DNA from: Phlegmacium glaucopus
Lineage: Eukaryota; Basidiomycota; Agaricomycetes; Agaricales; Cortinariaceae
Length of the DNA stretch: 29,839 nucleotides
Reading direction: 5' to 3'
NCBI GenBank assembly: GCA_015039465.1
Contig: MU130624.1
Span: 17,893 to 47,731 of the forward strand
The translations under genes were made by a program, and so were the position numbers. This document shows, one piece after another, positions 1-12,690 of the stretch. The first letter of the stretch is position 1. Every line of letters starts with the position of its first letter. The notes below the pieces were generated by a model. The model ran no database searches. It was given only the letters and a program-made list of their open reading frames with translations, and was not told where the DNA came from.

Positions 1-600
1 GTAAACCTGGGACCCAATCACATCGAACCATCAATCATTTTTTTGTTTTTTTTCATCTTATCATCGTCACAGTTCACCGACAACTGAACTTGACGAAGTA
101 GTAAGGGTCGAGAAGGAGAAAAGTCCAATGAGTCGACGAACCTTTCTGTCTCGTAAGACATCCTTTAAGGAGGTAAAGTTAAAAAAAGAAAAAAATTTTT
201 TTTTTGGAATTTTTTTACATACAAAAAACAACTAACTTTTAATTAACTTATAATTAATAATAATAATATGTCCCTAGTTTGTGTAGGTAGATGAGGTCTT
301 CTGTAGTCTTACCGACTCAGTCTACGATACATACACAAAATAAAGTTAGAAATTGAAAAATTTTAAAATTAATTATAATTAAAAATATCCCTATCTCTGG
401 TTTGTGGAGTTTGATGGGGTCTTGCTCAAGTTTGTTGACGTGTTGCCTTACTCGCACTAGTTTCCAAAGAACTCTCAGGACTTATAACTTCTTAAGGATG
501 ACGTGGACGTGGACGTGGATAGGGAGGAGGGAAATAACAAGGACGACGAGGAAGATGTGTAATAAGGGTTGTCCCAGGTGAAGACTACTAACAGTCAACC
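1..600. other. Segment readable only as an unreversed complement
   Basis: I found no sensible gene on either real strand. The plain complement, read left to right without reversal, does look like fungal coding sequence. It has an acceptor ending ATTATACAG at about 272, an exon 273-329, a donor GTATGT at 330, a CTTTAAC branch-like motif, an acceptor TTTTTATAG at 389, and a second exon that keeps the frame (ATG GAT formed across the intron). The second exon continues into a Pro/Ala-rich stretch (APAPAPIPPP), with a single stop. By my count, CpG exceeds GpC by about 17 to 3 here, against about 3 to 14 in 601-900. That is what reversing the base order without complementing would produce. The right edge lies between about 550 and 605. 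This is probably a sequence-handling or assembly artefact. Confidence 0.6.
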
Positions 601-1270
601 TTCCCAGCGGTATTCACCCAAGTGGGCCACCCAATGCCAGGGGATACAGAAAAACTATACTACAGCTAACACTTCAACAGTGTTTAGGTCCCTGTAAAGG
701 CTCTGTTTAATGTGCAAGGGCTAGGGATAATCACCCTCACACACTCCCTTAACCCTGGGATCCGGGTCTCTTAAGAGTATATAGGAAGAGGGGCTTTTGA
801 ACAGAGCCCCAGAACAACTGTAAGGAGTGGAGGAAAGAAAGGAAGAGCTGTTATCATATCAGCATCAGCAGATTGGCAGAGTTGACCGAAAAAGGCAGAG
901 CTTTGTCATCAATGTGACATGCGTGACACTGGGCTAACAGTATAATGGGACGACGGTGTGGGAGCAGCTGACCAATTATAAAATTATTACAAATCCTTAG
1001 AAATAAATCCGGCATCATTGATACCCCCGACGTTCCCAGGCGCAACGTCGCATTCTATATAGATACGAGACAGTGGACTATTGATTTAGAACGAATGAAG
1101 ATGGAAATGGAGGAACAGGATATTCTATGTTCAATATAGGCCTATCCGAGTCGGGGTCTTATTGTTCTTACTGCCCAATTACTGCCAACTTGAACACTTT
1201 GCTTACAACCATAAATGGTCAGCATTATAATCAAAGGAGGTTCGTGTTCATATTCTATATTTCACTGACT
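601..1270 (+). other. Non-coding stretch with promoter-like TATA box
   Basis: No supported coding region. A TATATAGG sequence at about 778-785, followed by GC-rich and then purine-rich sequence, resembles a fungal pol II or LTR promoter core. I could not find paired LTRs, a primer-binding site or a convincing target duplication, so a solo LTR is only a possibility. Confidence 0.3.
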
Positions 1271-1287
1271 ATGTACTCATCTTTATT

Positions 1288-3859
<2,572 letters not shown>

Positions 3860-4042
3860 TAGTGATTGTCAAGGGTTTCAAAACCCCTGGAGGGTCTGGG
3901 GTAAGGGTACGGAGGGTAGGGGTAAGGGTTGGCATTTTGTACCCTTGGAAAACCCTTACCCTTGACAAGGGTTCAAGGGTTTTCAAGGGTTTTTCAAGGG
4001 TTTCAGTTCCTGTTTTTAACATAAGATTTTTTGTCAAAATCT

Positions 4043-4372
4043 CAGTACTTTACCCTCCCCCACACATTCTGAGCAAGTCCGAGCAAGTCTGAGCAATCTG
4101 AGCAAATTCCGACCAAATTCCGACCAAATTCCGAGCAATCCGACCAAATTCCGACCAACTTCTGACCTCATTTAGGGTTAGGTTAAGGTTTGGTTAGAGT
4201 CTATTTAGGGTTAGGATTAAGGTTTATTTAAGAGGTTAGGGCAGTATATTGATGCTAGGTGGTTATAATGAATTTGATGTAAAATTGGTCGGATTCTGCT
4301 CAGATTCTGCTCGGAGTTTGCTTGGAGTTTGCTCGGACCTGCTTGGAATGTGTGGGGGAGAGTAAAGACCTC
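4043..4372. mobile_element. 330 bp MITE, CTTTACYCTCCCCC family, copy 1
   Basis: Left end CAGTACTTTACCCTCCCCC and right end, on the opposite strand, GAGGTCTTTACTCTCCCCC, followed on both sides by ACACATTC and arrays of CTGAGCAA/CCGAGCAA-type oligomers. Flanks CAAAATCT (4035-4042) and TAAAATCT (4373-4380) match in 7 of 8 bases, as expected for an 8 bp hAT-type target duplication. The core holds TTTAGGGTTAGG-like sequence that also occurs in the copy at 14115. There is no coding capacity. It is nested in the outer element. Confidence 0.75.
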
Positions 4373-4635
4373 TAAAATCTTAACTTTTTCTGCTTCCAAG
4401 TTATATAAATTCAATATTATTGGATTTAATAAGTATAAAACTGTACAATAAACTAAATATTGCAATATTTCCTTGTTTAAGAAGGCAAAAATATGTGAAT
4501 TTGACATATTGAGGCAGTTATCTATTCTAAATTACATGTAATAGAGCTATGAATGCTTGATAAGGTAAATAAAACATGGTAGGTAATCAGATTTATATGT
4601 ATATAAAGCCTTAGAGTAATACCCTTGACCATACC

Positions 4636-4658
4636 TAGTGTTGCCACAGTTTGGCTAA
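4636..4658 (+). repeat. Left terminal inverted repeat of the 7.2 kb hAT
   Basis: Starts TAGTGTTGCCACAGTTTGGC. Pairs with 11844-11866, preceded by target copy ACCATACC at 4628-4635. Confidence 0.88.
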
Positions 4659-7009
4659 AAACCAGTTAGAAGCTGAAGCTGGTCAGATGACATAACCAAG
4701 CCGGACCACACTGAAATACGGCAAAGGCCAGCTGACATAAATATGACCAAACTGCAGCTGCGGTTTGAGTCGACTCATGTACTAATCTTCATTTTCGTCT
4801 GAAGATAACCAATTGGATTTTGACAGTCATGCATGGTCGATATACAACAAGGAGGCAGAAAGTTACGACAGAACCCTCTTGGAGACTTGGAAAGACGACA
4901 TGGATAACATCATCATCTTTGTATGTATACATATGTTCCCCCAATCTGGATGTTTTTTTAGAGCTCATTTTCTCTACCAGGCTTGGTCTGTTTTCTGCTG
5001 TTTTAACCGTGTTCCTTGTCAGTGCATTCAAGAATCTTTCGCTAGATCCTATGATCAGACAAACCCATTGTTGAGCCACACTGTGGTTCTCCTTGCCCAG
5101 ATCTCACAACAATGGCTCTCAGACTGTCATATCACCATCCTACTCATTGGAAGCGTTTAAGTTGAATGCTTCCAACTCCAGGTCAATACTTTTGGTACAT
5201 AAGTTCAGGATTCAGCATCACTGCATCGCCTGTCGCTATTAGTTGAGTGCATTCTTGCGTTCATCCATATTTCCCTCTTTCCCTTCTTTTTTGGTCTGCC
5301 TGAAAATATCTTTACCACCAACCACGTTGTCGCTAATCACAATGATTACTATCATCAGTTTCTGCACTGTTTTCTGCATCGCATGTTCAATTTCCCCTAT
5401 ACTGTTACCCCGGCATCGTCGACAGTGATCACCACTATCGGTGTCCAATTTCCTTCATACATCCCTCGAGGACCCTCCGCGGATAATGAAAACTGATACA
5501 TAACCATGGCCACCTTCTTCGACCATAAAACCATAAAACACTTCCAGAACCTCATTGCTGCCCCACACCTCACCCCGCCATCTCATCTACCTAATCCAAC
5601 CCCTGCTGTCTTCCCCCATCTTATCCAGTATATCGTTACTCTCATGGAGACCTGGCCGTCTTTGTGGGACCAGATCTAAACATTGTTTTGGCTACACCTC
5701 CTATCGAGATTTCATTTATAGATATTAGTCGATGTTGCTTTTGCCGGTTTTTTCTTAGCGAAGGTAAAATCTATACGTTCAGATATAGTTCTTTAGCTGT
5801 CATAGATATATTTGTTGCTACAAAGGAGCTCTGCATATGATGGACTAATGACAACATTCTGGGGACCATTTCAAAAACAGTGACTAGCAACTACTGTGAC
5901 AAAAAAGCAACACCTGTGTTGCCGTTTTGGTTGATCTGGCCATGTTACATCTCAACCAATGTAAAGTTATTCACCAATACCACAACCTGAACTTGATGAT
6001 CAGATTCTCGCTGCTGCATCCCAAGCCAAGTGAGTAAAATTATTGAAACTTCCTTGATCCATCCAGTAACGTGTTATTTTATCATTCTCGCTACTACAGC
6101 TACACTCTCTGACTTGAATACTCTGCTCAGGTGCACATCTATTACCATCTATCAACATTTCTCCTCCTTATCATGAACACTTATCTTGGTGTGGATGTAC
6201 ATTGTTCATGTGGTACAGTCACGGGTTACTTTCTCCACTTAACAATTGTTGAATATTTACATCAATCTAGATCGGCCTTCATAAGCAAGTCTTACCTTTA
6301 AATTCTATAAACTAATTGTAATAAAGAAGGACAGGCAGTGAACTCTTGGGCAAGGATGGAAGGATTAGACAAAGGAAAGATAGGGAAAGGAAGCCAAGCA
6401 TAAAATATAGTATGTATCGCTCCCTGAATTTGCGTTTTTTGTGTGTCAGCTACCTTGATACAGCTCTGTGAACATTCACTACGGCCACCCAATGATCACA
6501 CAGAAAAGCAAGACCGCAGCAAGAATATGCTATTTTCAGAGCGGATGATCAAGACTAGCTCCAGCACGACTCTTATTGTTTAGGAACCAATAGATGATAG
6601 TGACAGCAAGGAGGACACATGGGCAATCGTCGAAGCTAATTCCTAACTCAAGGCTGGCCAGATGACCATGGCCGCTGGAATTCCTCTCAGGTGATATGCC
6701 CTAGTGACCGCAAGGAAGATACACAACAAATGGTAAAGTTGATTTAACTTCTGAGAACGCTGACTGGATGACTGTTGACCACTGGAATCCTCTCAGATGA
6801 TATACCCTAACTCATTCCATCATGTTCATTTTGTGTACTTGATCACATGCTGCCCAGTATACTTTGCTTCTCTCCAAATTTTTGGTAAGGTGTGACTATG
6901 CTCATCTGACTCATGGTCTTACTTATTTCCCAGCTATGAAGAGTTTTGCTTAAATATACAGCCCATCCCAACATCTCCATCACATTTGAAGACTGTACCT
7001 GCTCAGGTA
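4659..7009. other. Element interior upstream of the transposase, largely non-coding
   Basis: Subterminal repeats (to about 4790) are followed by sequence in which I recognise no gene. One short plus-strand reading frame starts at ATG 5506 and ends at TAA 5679 (57 residues, starting MATFFDHKTIKHFQNLI). It has no recognisable domain and could be chance or a relic of a second element gene. A tandem duplication occupies 6599-6808. Confidence 0.5.
6599..6808 (+). repeat. Diverged 104 bp tandem duplication
   Basis: Unit 1 starts AGTGACAGCAAGGAGGACAC (6599) and unit 2 AGTGACCGCAAGGAAGATAC (6703). Both end with CTGGAAT(T)CCTCTCAG, TGATAT and CCCT. The middle of the units has diverged strongly. No function is apparent; it lies just upstream of the transposase gene. 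Confidence 0.6.
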
Positions 7010-9997
7010 ATGCCTACCCGCCAAAACAATCAAATGGCTCCTGCCCTGGGGCCAACACTAGTGAGTCATGACTGTAGGGACTCAACCACTAACGACTCAA
7101 CCACTAGTGACTCAGCCACAAACCACTCAGGTTCAGTGATCTGAACATACACGACCTGCTACTCCAGGTGGAGAGAGCTTCGATTTCACTAATATTTCTG
7201 GTAGTGATGAGGAAGAAGAAGGCCAGCACCCCACACAGCCTCCCATCGGTGCCCAGACTACAGTTCCAAGGAATGATAGCAGCATTAATAACCCCAACAT
7301 CATTGCACCTCACGATTCCAAGAATCAAGCAGGGGATGTCCATTACTTCTTCAACAAGCTGCCTGATAAGTATCAATGTAAAACATGCAAGTATGTGTTT
7401 CTGTATTGGTGATTGGGTTTCTGTTTGAATACTCTTGACAGAACAATGCACAACTCAGACCCAAGCAAATGGGACGCCAAGATCAAATATGAATATTCAA
7501 ACAAGTCATCCACAATGACACTTCGACCACATATTGAGAAGTACCATTTGAAACTGTACCTAGAATTGCAGAAGGCACGTGGCTGGAAGATCTTGCTTCC
7601 AGGTCTTGTTTCACAAGCCAGATCTCAAGCAATGTCGGGAACGAATTCGCCACAAGAGGATGTCCATGACAGGTTTGATGAAATAACCTTCCACCACCAT
7701 CTAGTTAACTTCATTGTTGTGGATGACCAGGTCTGTTTCTCAGTTTTGGTGTGGTTCACACTCACTAACTTATCTAAGTCGTTGAACATCATTGAATGCC
7801 GCGAATTTAGGGCACTCCTCCTCCTTCTGCGGGTTGAGCTCAAAGAAATAATGATACCTCATCGCACAAAATTGCGCAAACTAATCATCCACACTTGGAA
7901 GTGCTATTTCCAGTCCTTAAAGGAAGAAATTTTGGTACTTTCAATTTGCCAAATGTATTGTCTCTAATTGATCCCTATATCCAGAATTCCGCTGGCCGTG
8001 TGTCGTTCACCATGGACATGTGGTCAGATCGTAATCATCGATCTTACCTTGCCATAACAGCACACTGGATTGGGCATGTTAGCGGGACTACTTCTCTTCA
8101 ATTCAGAGCAGCTCTCATTGCTTTCCATTGTCTACAAGGCAGCCACGCAGGCAAATCACTCGGCAAGGTTATCCTTGACCTCCTTGATAGGCTTGGCGTT
8201 ACTGTCAAGGTATAGGCACAGCTTCAATACATGAATTGTGATTTAGAATACTTTTTAAGGCTGGACATTTTACTGTTGATAACGCTGCAAACAATGAAAC
8301 TACAATGGAGGAGATAGACAGGCACCTCCAAGCACGAGAGATTGAATTTGATGCACAAGATCAAAAGATCATGTGCTTCCCACATGTTGTGAGCCTCAGT
8401 TCACAACGTGTAATCAAAGGGGTGACCAAGGCGCTCAAAGATGTCCAGGAAGATTGGGAGTCACCACCACTTCTACATTCAAGTTCTGACCAATCCTATG
8501 CTGATGCTGTTGCACGTGACCCAATATCACTTGGTCGCACTGTGGTCCGAGCTATCCGAGCATCTGGAACACGACGAGAAGCTTTTGATGATCTCATTAA
8601 AACTGGCAATGCTAAACATTGGTTCAAAGATGGCAAGAAGACTATTCAGGTCAAGCCCCTGCAGCTCTTGCGAGATGTCAAGACAAGGTGGGATTTGGTA
8701 TACTATATGATCAACAGGCTTTGTGAAATGCGGCCGGTGGGTTGCTTTGGCTGTCTTTGGTTTTGTTGCTAACAAATGAATTCCAATAGGCTGTGGACTA
8801 CTTCCTCGCTCTCCCAAACAATAGTGATCTTGCCAAATACAAGATTACTGCACGCGAATGGGCTGTTATGCAAGATTTTGAGATCATCTTGAGTGTCAGT
8901 TGCAATATGATGAGATCAATGCATTCTAATTTACTAACATTATCGCCACAGGTACCTCACATGGTGCAACAAATCATGTCAGGAGAGAGCATGCCGGTTT
9001 TGTCAGGTGCCATACCAGCATTTGAAATGTTCATGACCAAGTGGGAAAAGCTTGGCAACAAACACCCTCGTCTAAAGCCATTCATCCAGCCAGGCCTCGA
9101 TTGGGCCTATAGGTACTATGGTCACATGGACCGCACAGTTGCGTATATTGTGCTATGTGTAAGTGAATGTATTTCTGAGAAGCAGGTGGCTAACAATTTT
9201 TTGTATGAAGTCATCAATCCTATCATATGGATGTCATGGATTCAAAAACATTGGGAATGCAAATTTGTTGATAATGCTGAGACAAAGATTAAAAAATTGG
9301 TGTGTCCATTTCTGTGTATCTATATATCTAAGCAGCGCGCTTATTTTAATGAGCTTCAGATGATTGAATATCGCATGCGAGCAGCAGTCCCTGAAGAACA
9401 GCCCCTGCCAAACCCCAAACCTGGAGGCTTAGACACTAACATCCCAGCATACATGTCTCTTGCTGAAAAGTATGGGCTTATTGATGATGATATGGATATT
9501 GGTAATTCTAGGGAAAATGAAAAAACTGTGGAACAGGAATATCAAGCTTATATAACAGCATCACTGTCACAAAAGACAACGGACATTGTCAAGTTTTGGG
9601 AGGTAAGCAACAGGGCCAGACTTCTATAGTCATTACTAATACTAACAGGTTATTCCAGATGAATTCTACAGTGTTCCCCACGCTATTTTCCATGGCAATG
9701 GATTATCTTCCAATCCAGGCATCGGCGGTGTCGTGTGAATGAGTTTTTTCATCCAGTGCTGAAACTGATACAAAAAAGCGAAACCGCATAAGCCCCTTGC
9801 TTATGGAAGCATTGCAAATGCTTAAATACCACCTCAAGAAGGAACACCTAAATTTCACAGAGGGCTGGTTATTGTCAGAGAAAGAACTGGTTGAAGATGA
9901 TCCAGATGAGGATCTTCTGCATAAGTTGCTCGATGATGATTACCAGGATGCCATGGATCACACAATGGAATCCATTGAAAAATATGAATCACTTTGA
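7010..9997 (+). pseudogene. hAT-family transposase with BED zinc finger, one nonsense codon
   Basis: A cut-and-paste DNA transposase (RNase H-like fold) expected to act in the nucleus on the TAGTG-type ends of the surrounding element. About a dozen exons join in frame with GT..AG introns of 36-66 bp, for example 7442-7730, 7779-7934, 7985-8209, 8260-8736, 8790-8894, 8952-9158, 9211-9299, 9336-9602 and 9659-9997. A BED-type finger is visible as CKTCK, then HIEKYH. The catalytic-core block reads VSFTMDMWSDRNHRSYLAI; HFTVDNAANNE follows, and the hAT dimerisation region reads MAMDYLPIQASAV and later MEALQMLKYHLKK. The conserved CERVFSSS motif is CE-stop-VFSSS because of TGA at 9740-9742, probably from CGA. 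The ATG at 7010 is the likely start, but the first junction near 7125-7168 is uncertain. Apart from that stop, the gene looks complete. Confidence 0.88.
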
Positions 9998-10353
9998 ATC
10001 ACTGTATTTTAGCTACTCCCTTGCTCTTTTTCGACATTGATCTCTTTGTTACAGATATATGCCATACCAATAGACTATGGTTTCACAATTAAATTACCGA
10101 CAATTTACTCGTACTTGTACTCATATACTGTTACTCAGCTGTGATGTTCAACAAAATAGTCATGTGATTACCAAATGTGTGAAGTTGATTCGCCTTGTTA
10201 CTCTCACCCTCTCCTTTGCTAATGGCTTGAATATCCTAGTTTTGTGTATCTCATCCTCTGCATCAATATCCTTTGTCCTTCAAGTAACGCTGTTGAACAT
10301 GTAACCAGGTGTACCATACAATCTGAACAGAAACTGTGACCAGCATACTTTCC

Positions 10354-11348
10354 ATGGATCTTGTTCAAATCGATGGGAGATACAGGTTGCAAAGAAAGCT
10401 TGGGTCTGGGTCTTTTGGTCAGTACAAGACTGTTTTTTCATACTCTCCTGCTCAACTCACAATTACACAGCTGAAATATATGCAGCATGTGACATCTTCT
10501 CAGGGAAAGACATTGCTGTCAAGCTTGAGCTACTCCAAGGTGCACATGGTACCCTTGAGCACGAATTTGACATCTACAAGAAACTTGCGGGAGGAACAGG
10601 GATCCCATTTGTGCATTCATTTGGTGTGGAATCCAGCTACAATGTGATGGTTATGGACTGCCTTGGTTGATCCCTTGAGGATCTATTTGTTCACTGTCAC
10701 TTCCAGTTCAGCATCAAGACTATTCTACTTCTGGCAAGCCAGTTGGTAAGTTAATTCAGTTTCTCGCTTCATACCTGGTAGACTGATGTGTATCATGGCA
10801 AGATCTGTTGCCTGAGGTACATCCACTCTCGCAACTTCATTCACCGCGACCTCAAACCCAGCAACATCATCATGGGTGTTGGGAAGCATACCAATACTGT
10901 GTACATCATTGACTTCGGCTTATCAAAGGCATTCAGGAATCCTAACACATATCTGCACATTCCATATAATGGGGCCCAGGGCCTTGTTGGCACAGCTACT
11001 TTTGCATCAATTCATAGCCATCTAGGTTTTGAGCTAGGAAGGCGAGATGATTTGGAGTCGCTTGCTTATATTCTTATCTACTTTCTTCGTGGATCATTGC
11101 TGTGGCAGGGCTTAGCGCTCAAATCACATGATCTTGTTGTGGAAAGTAAACAAGCCACGTCAGCACATGTCTTATGCCAGGGTCTTCCTGAGCAGTTGCA
11201 CATCTTCCTCGAATACTCTCACTCACTTTCTTTTGACGACAAACCTGACTACAACTACCTCTACAATCTCTTTAACGCTCCTTTGTTGAGGGATGGATTC
11301 AGAAGTGACCTAGCATTTGACTGGAATGGCTCAGATGACCGAATTTGA
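10354..11348 (+). pseudogene. Casein kinase 1-like protein kinase carried in the hAT element, one nonsense codon
   Basis: Three exons (10354-10417, 10471-10745, 10782-11348) encode a CK1-family Ser/Thr kinase. A glycine loop LGSGSF leads into AEIYAACDI across intron 1. The catalytic lysine is in IAVKLEL, the catalytic loop is FIHRDLKPSN, and the metal-binding motif is IIDFGLSK. Typical CK1 signatures are GTATFASIHSHLG, RRDDLESLAYIL and FDDKPDYNYL, ending in FDWN. It contains TGA at 10668-10670, between DCLG and SLEDLF, where CK1 kinases normally have proline. It lies about 360 bp downstream of the transposase on the same strand and inside the terminal repeats, so it is cargo or an accessory gene of the element. 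Its role is unknown. All catalytic residues are preserved, so decay looks recent. Confidence 0.85.
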
Positions 11349-11843
11349 TTGTCGGCAGAGGCATGAGTCCAAATATTTATTTATATGCTCTAGCTACTAA
11401 CTGCGAGTACCTTACAGATCCTATTTTGTGGCCATGCTTCCAGGAATCCCAACTCTTCCCAGCCGGTGACCAATCTCTTTTTTACCGTTGTAGTTTTTTT
11501 CTTCTTCATTGTGGTTCGTGTTGTTAGTGTTGTGTGTTGAACTTGGACAATGATACCATCAGTTAGAAGTGTACATATAGAACTCTGTATAGAATTGAAA
11601 ATATAGCAGAGCTTCTAGACAAGTCGATGTCGACTCGACGACAATAGTGACTCCCTTGGAGTCGGAAAATTATTATTATAATGATTAGAAACCGGTTACA
11701 GCCAGTTACAGCTGGCTTCACCATTTAGAGGTTGAAACTGACCCTGAGCCGTGACGGAGCCAGGGCTTCAGCATCTGAGTGGCTGGTTATGGGAAAGTTG
11801 GTCACAAAGTGACAAAGCTGTGACTTTAAAAGCCGGCTTTTGG
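11349..11843. other. 3' subterminal region of the 7.2 kb hAT
   Basis: No gene seen. It holds GTCGACTC sites near 11627 and imperfect inverted motifs (GACTCCCTTGGAGTC at about 11651) plus CCAGTTACAGCTGG-type repeats at 11700-11740, likely transposase-binding sites by analogy with other hAT elements. Confidence 0.45.
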
Positions 11844-11866
11844 TTAGCTAAACCGTGGTAACACTA
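11844..11866 (-). repeat. Right terminal inverted repeat of the 7.2 kb hAT
   Basis: The plus strand ends ACCGTGGTAACACTA at 11866, followed by target copy ACCATACC (11867-11874). Confidence 0.88.
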
Positions 11867-12008
11867 ACCATACCCCTGTACCCTTCATACCCCTCAAAAC
11901 CCTTACCCCTACCCTCCAAAACCCCTACCCTTGGACAGGGGTAGGGGTTTGGAGGGTAAGGGTAAGGGTACAGAAGTTTTACCCCAGGGTTACCCCTGAC
12001 AATCACTA

Positions 12009-12308
12009 ATGTCAACATGCCTAAGCATATAGTAAAGGCATTTAGTGAGATGCAAAAGGCTCAAGTTCATTATAAATGTTTCTCTTGCTTAAGGGACAAC
12101 AACACTGCTATTAGGCCATACAGAATTGCCTCCCTGTACCAGGAGGTAGAAAAAGTTGGAGCACTGAGAAGGCATTTTGCAGATGTGATATGCAGAATTA
12201 CAGTCAGAGGAGAAGGATTCCAAAATGAGGGTCACCATCCTGGAGGAGAAATTGATGGTGGAAGCTGAAGTTTACAATGAAATGCATCTGGCAGCAGTGG
12301 AGTGTTGA
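12009..12308 (+). pseudogene. cdc5: cdc5 pseudogene copy 1, C-terminal part
   Basis: Resumes the Cdc5 reading after the 8.15 kb insertion: VNMPKHIVKAFSEMQKAQ, then RIASLYQEVEKV and, after a frame disruption around 12190-12215, KMRVTILEEKLMVEAE, VYNEMHLAAVEC and TGA at 12306-12308. This matches the coiled-coil C-terminus of fungal Cdc5, so copy 1 was a nearly full-length gene copy before it was interrupted. The spacing to the 3859 half shows that the insertion separated one continuous coding region. Confidence 0.75.
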
Positions 12309-12690
12309 ATCTATGTCTTTGTATATTCACTTGTTTGTCTAGGCACATGGACCCCAGATCAACTGTGGTTGATAATTTGGGGTGGAGATATATTAATAGA
12401 CTACAAATTTATTGCTGTTTGCAGAAAAGATGGCACACATGCAATACATCCAGTATTACTCTTCCTACAATCAGCTCTGAAGGTTCTCTGTACCATTCCA
12501 GTCCCTCTGGTACTACTCCAAGCCTGTTCCCCTCATCACCACCATAACAACTATTCCTTTGTCATCACTTTCCCATTATCAGTCAGCACACCAGCATTGG
12601 ATTATTCACCCAAGAATGCAGGACTTCTGGGAGCAGAGTACAGCACTATTATATTTATGTTTTACATTTGGTTGCTATTCCTTGATATTA
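12309..12690. other. No gene recognised
   Basis: Short reading frames on the plus strand lack any family signature and overlap each other. I see no repeats or structured sites. Confidence 0.4.

Larger units (their letters stand above)
4636..11866 (+). mobile_element. 7.2 kb hAT transposon carrying a transposase and a CK1-like kinase
   Basis: The left terminal repeat TAGTGTTGCCACAGTTTGG (4636 on) and the inverted right repeat ending at 11866 agree over about 20 of 23 bases; the mismatches are G/A transitions. The element is flanked by a perfect 8 bp duplication ACCATACC (4628-4635 and 11867-11874), diagnostic of hAT-superfamily insertion. Subterminal CAGCTG/CCAGTTA motifs and GTCGACTC sites (near 4767 and 11627) occur at both ends. 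Inside, on one strand, are a BED-finger hAT transposase (7010-9997) and a casein-kinase-1-like kinase (10354-11348). About 2.3 kb of mostly non-coding sequence lies before the transposase. The perfect target duplication suggests a fairly recent insertion. The nonsense codons suggest that this copy can now move only if helped in trans. Confidence 0.88.
3860..12008. mobile_element. Outer hAT-type non-autonomous element (ACCCTT family, copy 1) with nested insertions
   Basis: The ends are inverted repeats: TAGTGATTGTCAAGGGT at 3860 and its near-complement CCCTGACAATCACTA ending at 12008. The TAGTG start fits the hAT consensus YARNG. Both ends carry dense ACCCTT/AAGGGT runs arranged as subterminal palindromes (3870-4000 and 11875-11990). 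Removing the two nested elements and their target duplications leaves about 570 bp, close to the 546 bp of the sister copy at 25806-26351. It sits inside the cdc5 pseudogene: coding sequence stops at GGYQQH on the left and resumes with VNMPKHIVKAF on the right. The target duplication is unclear. Only ATG is shared directly at the edges, and ACAACATG (3852-3859) matches TCAACATG (12012-12019) in 7 of 8 bases but is displaced by 3 bp. Confidence 0.8.

Noticed and set aside
676..940. Possible solo LTR bounded by AACAG (676-680 and 936-940) around a TATA box
   Set aside because: The right edge lacks the expected CA end and no partner LTR or primer-binding site is visible; a 5-mer match is weak.
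3860..4000. True telomere or subtelomere
   Set aside because: The repeats are ACCCTT variants in palindromic order inside element ends, not a one-direction TTAGGG array.
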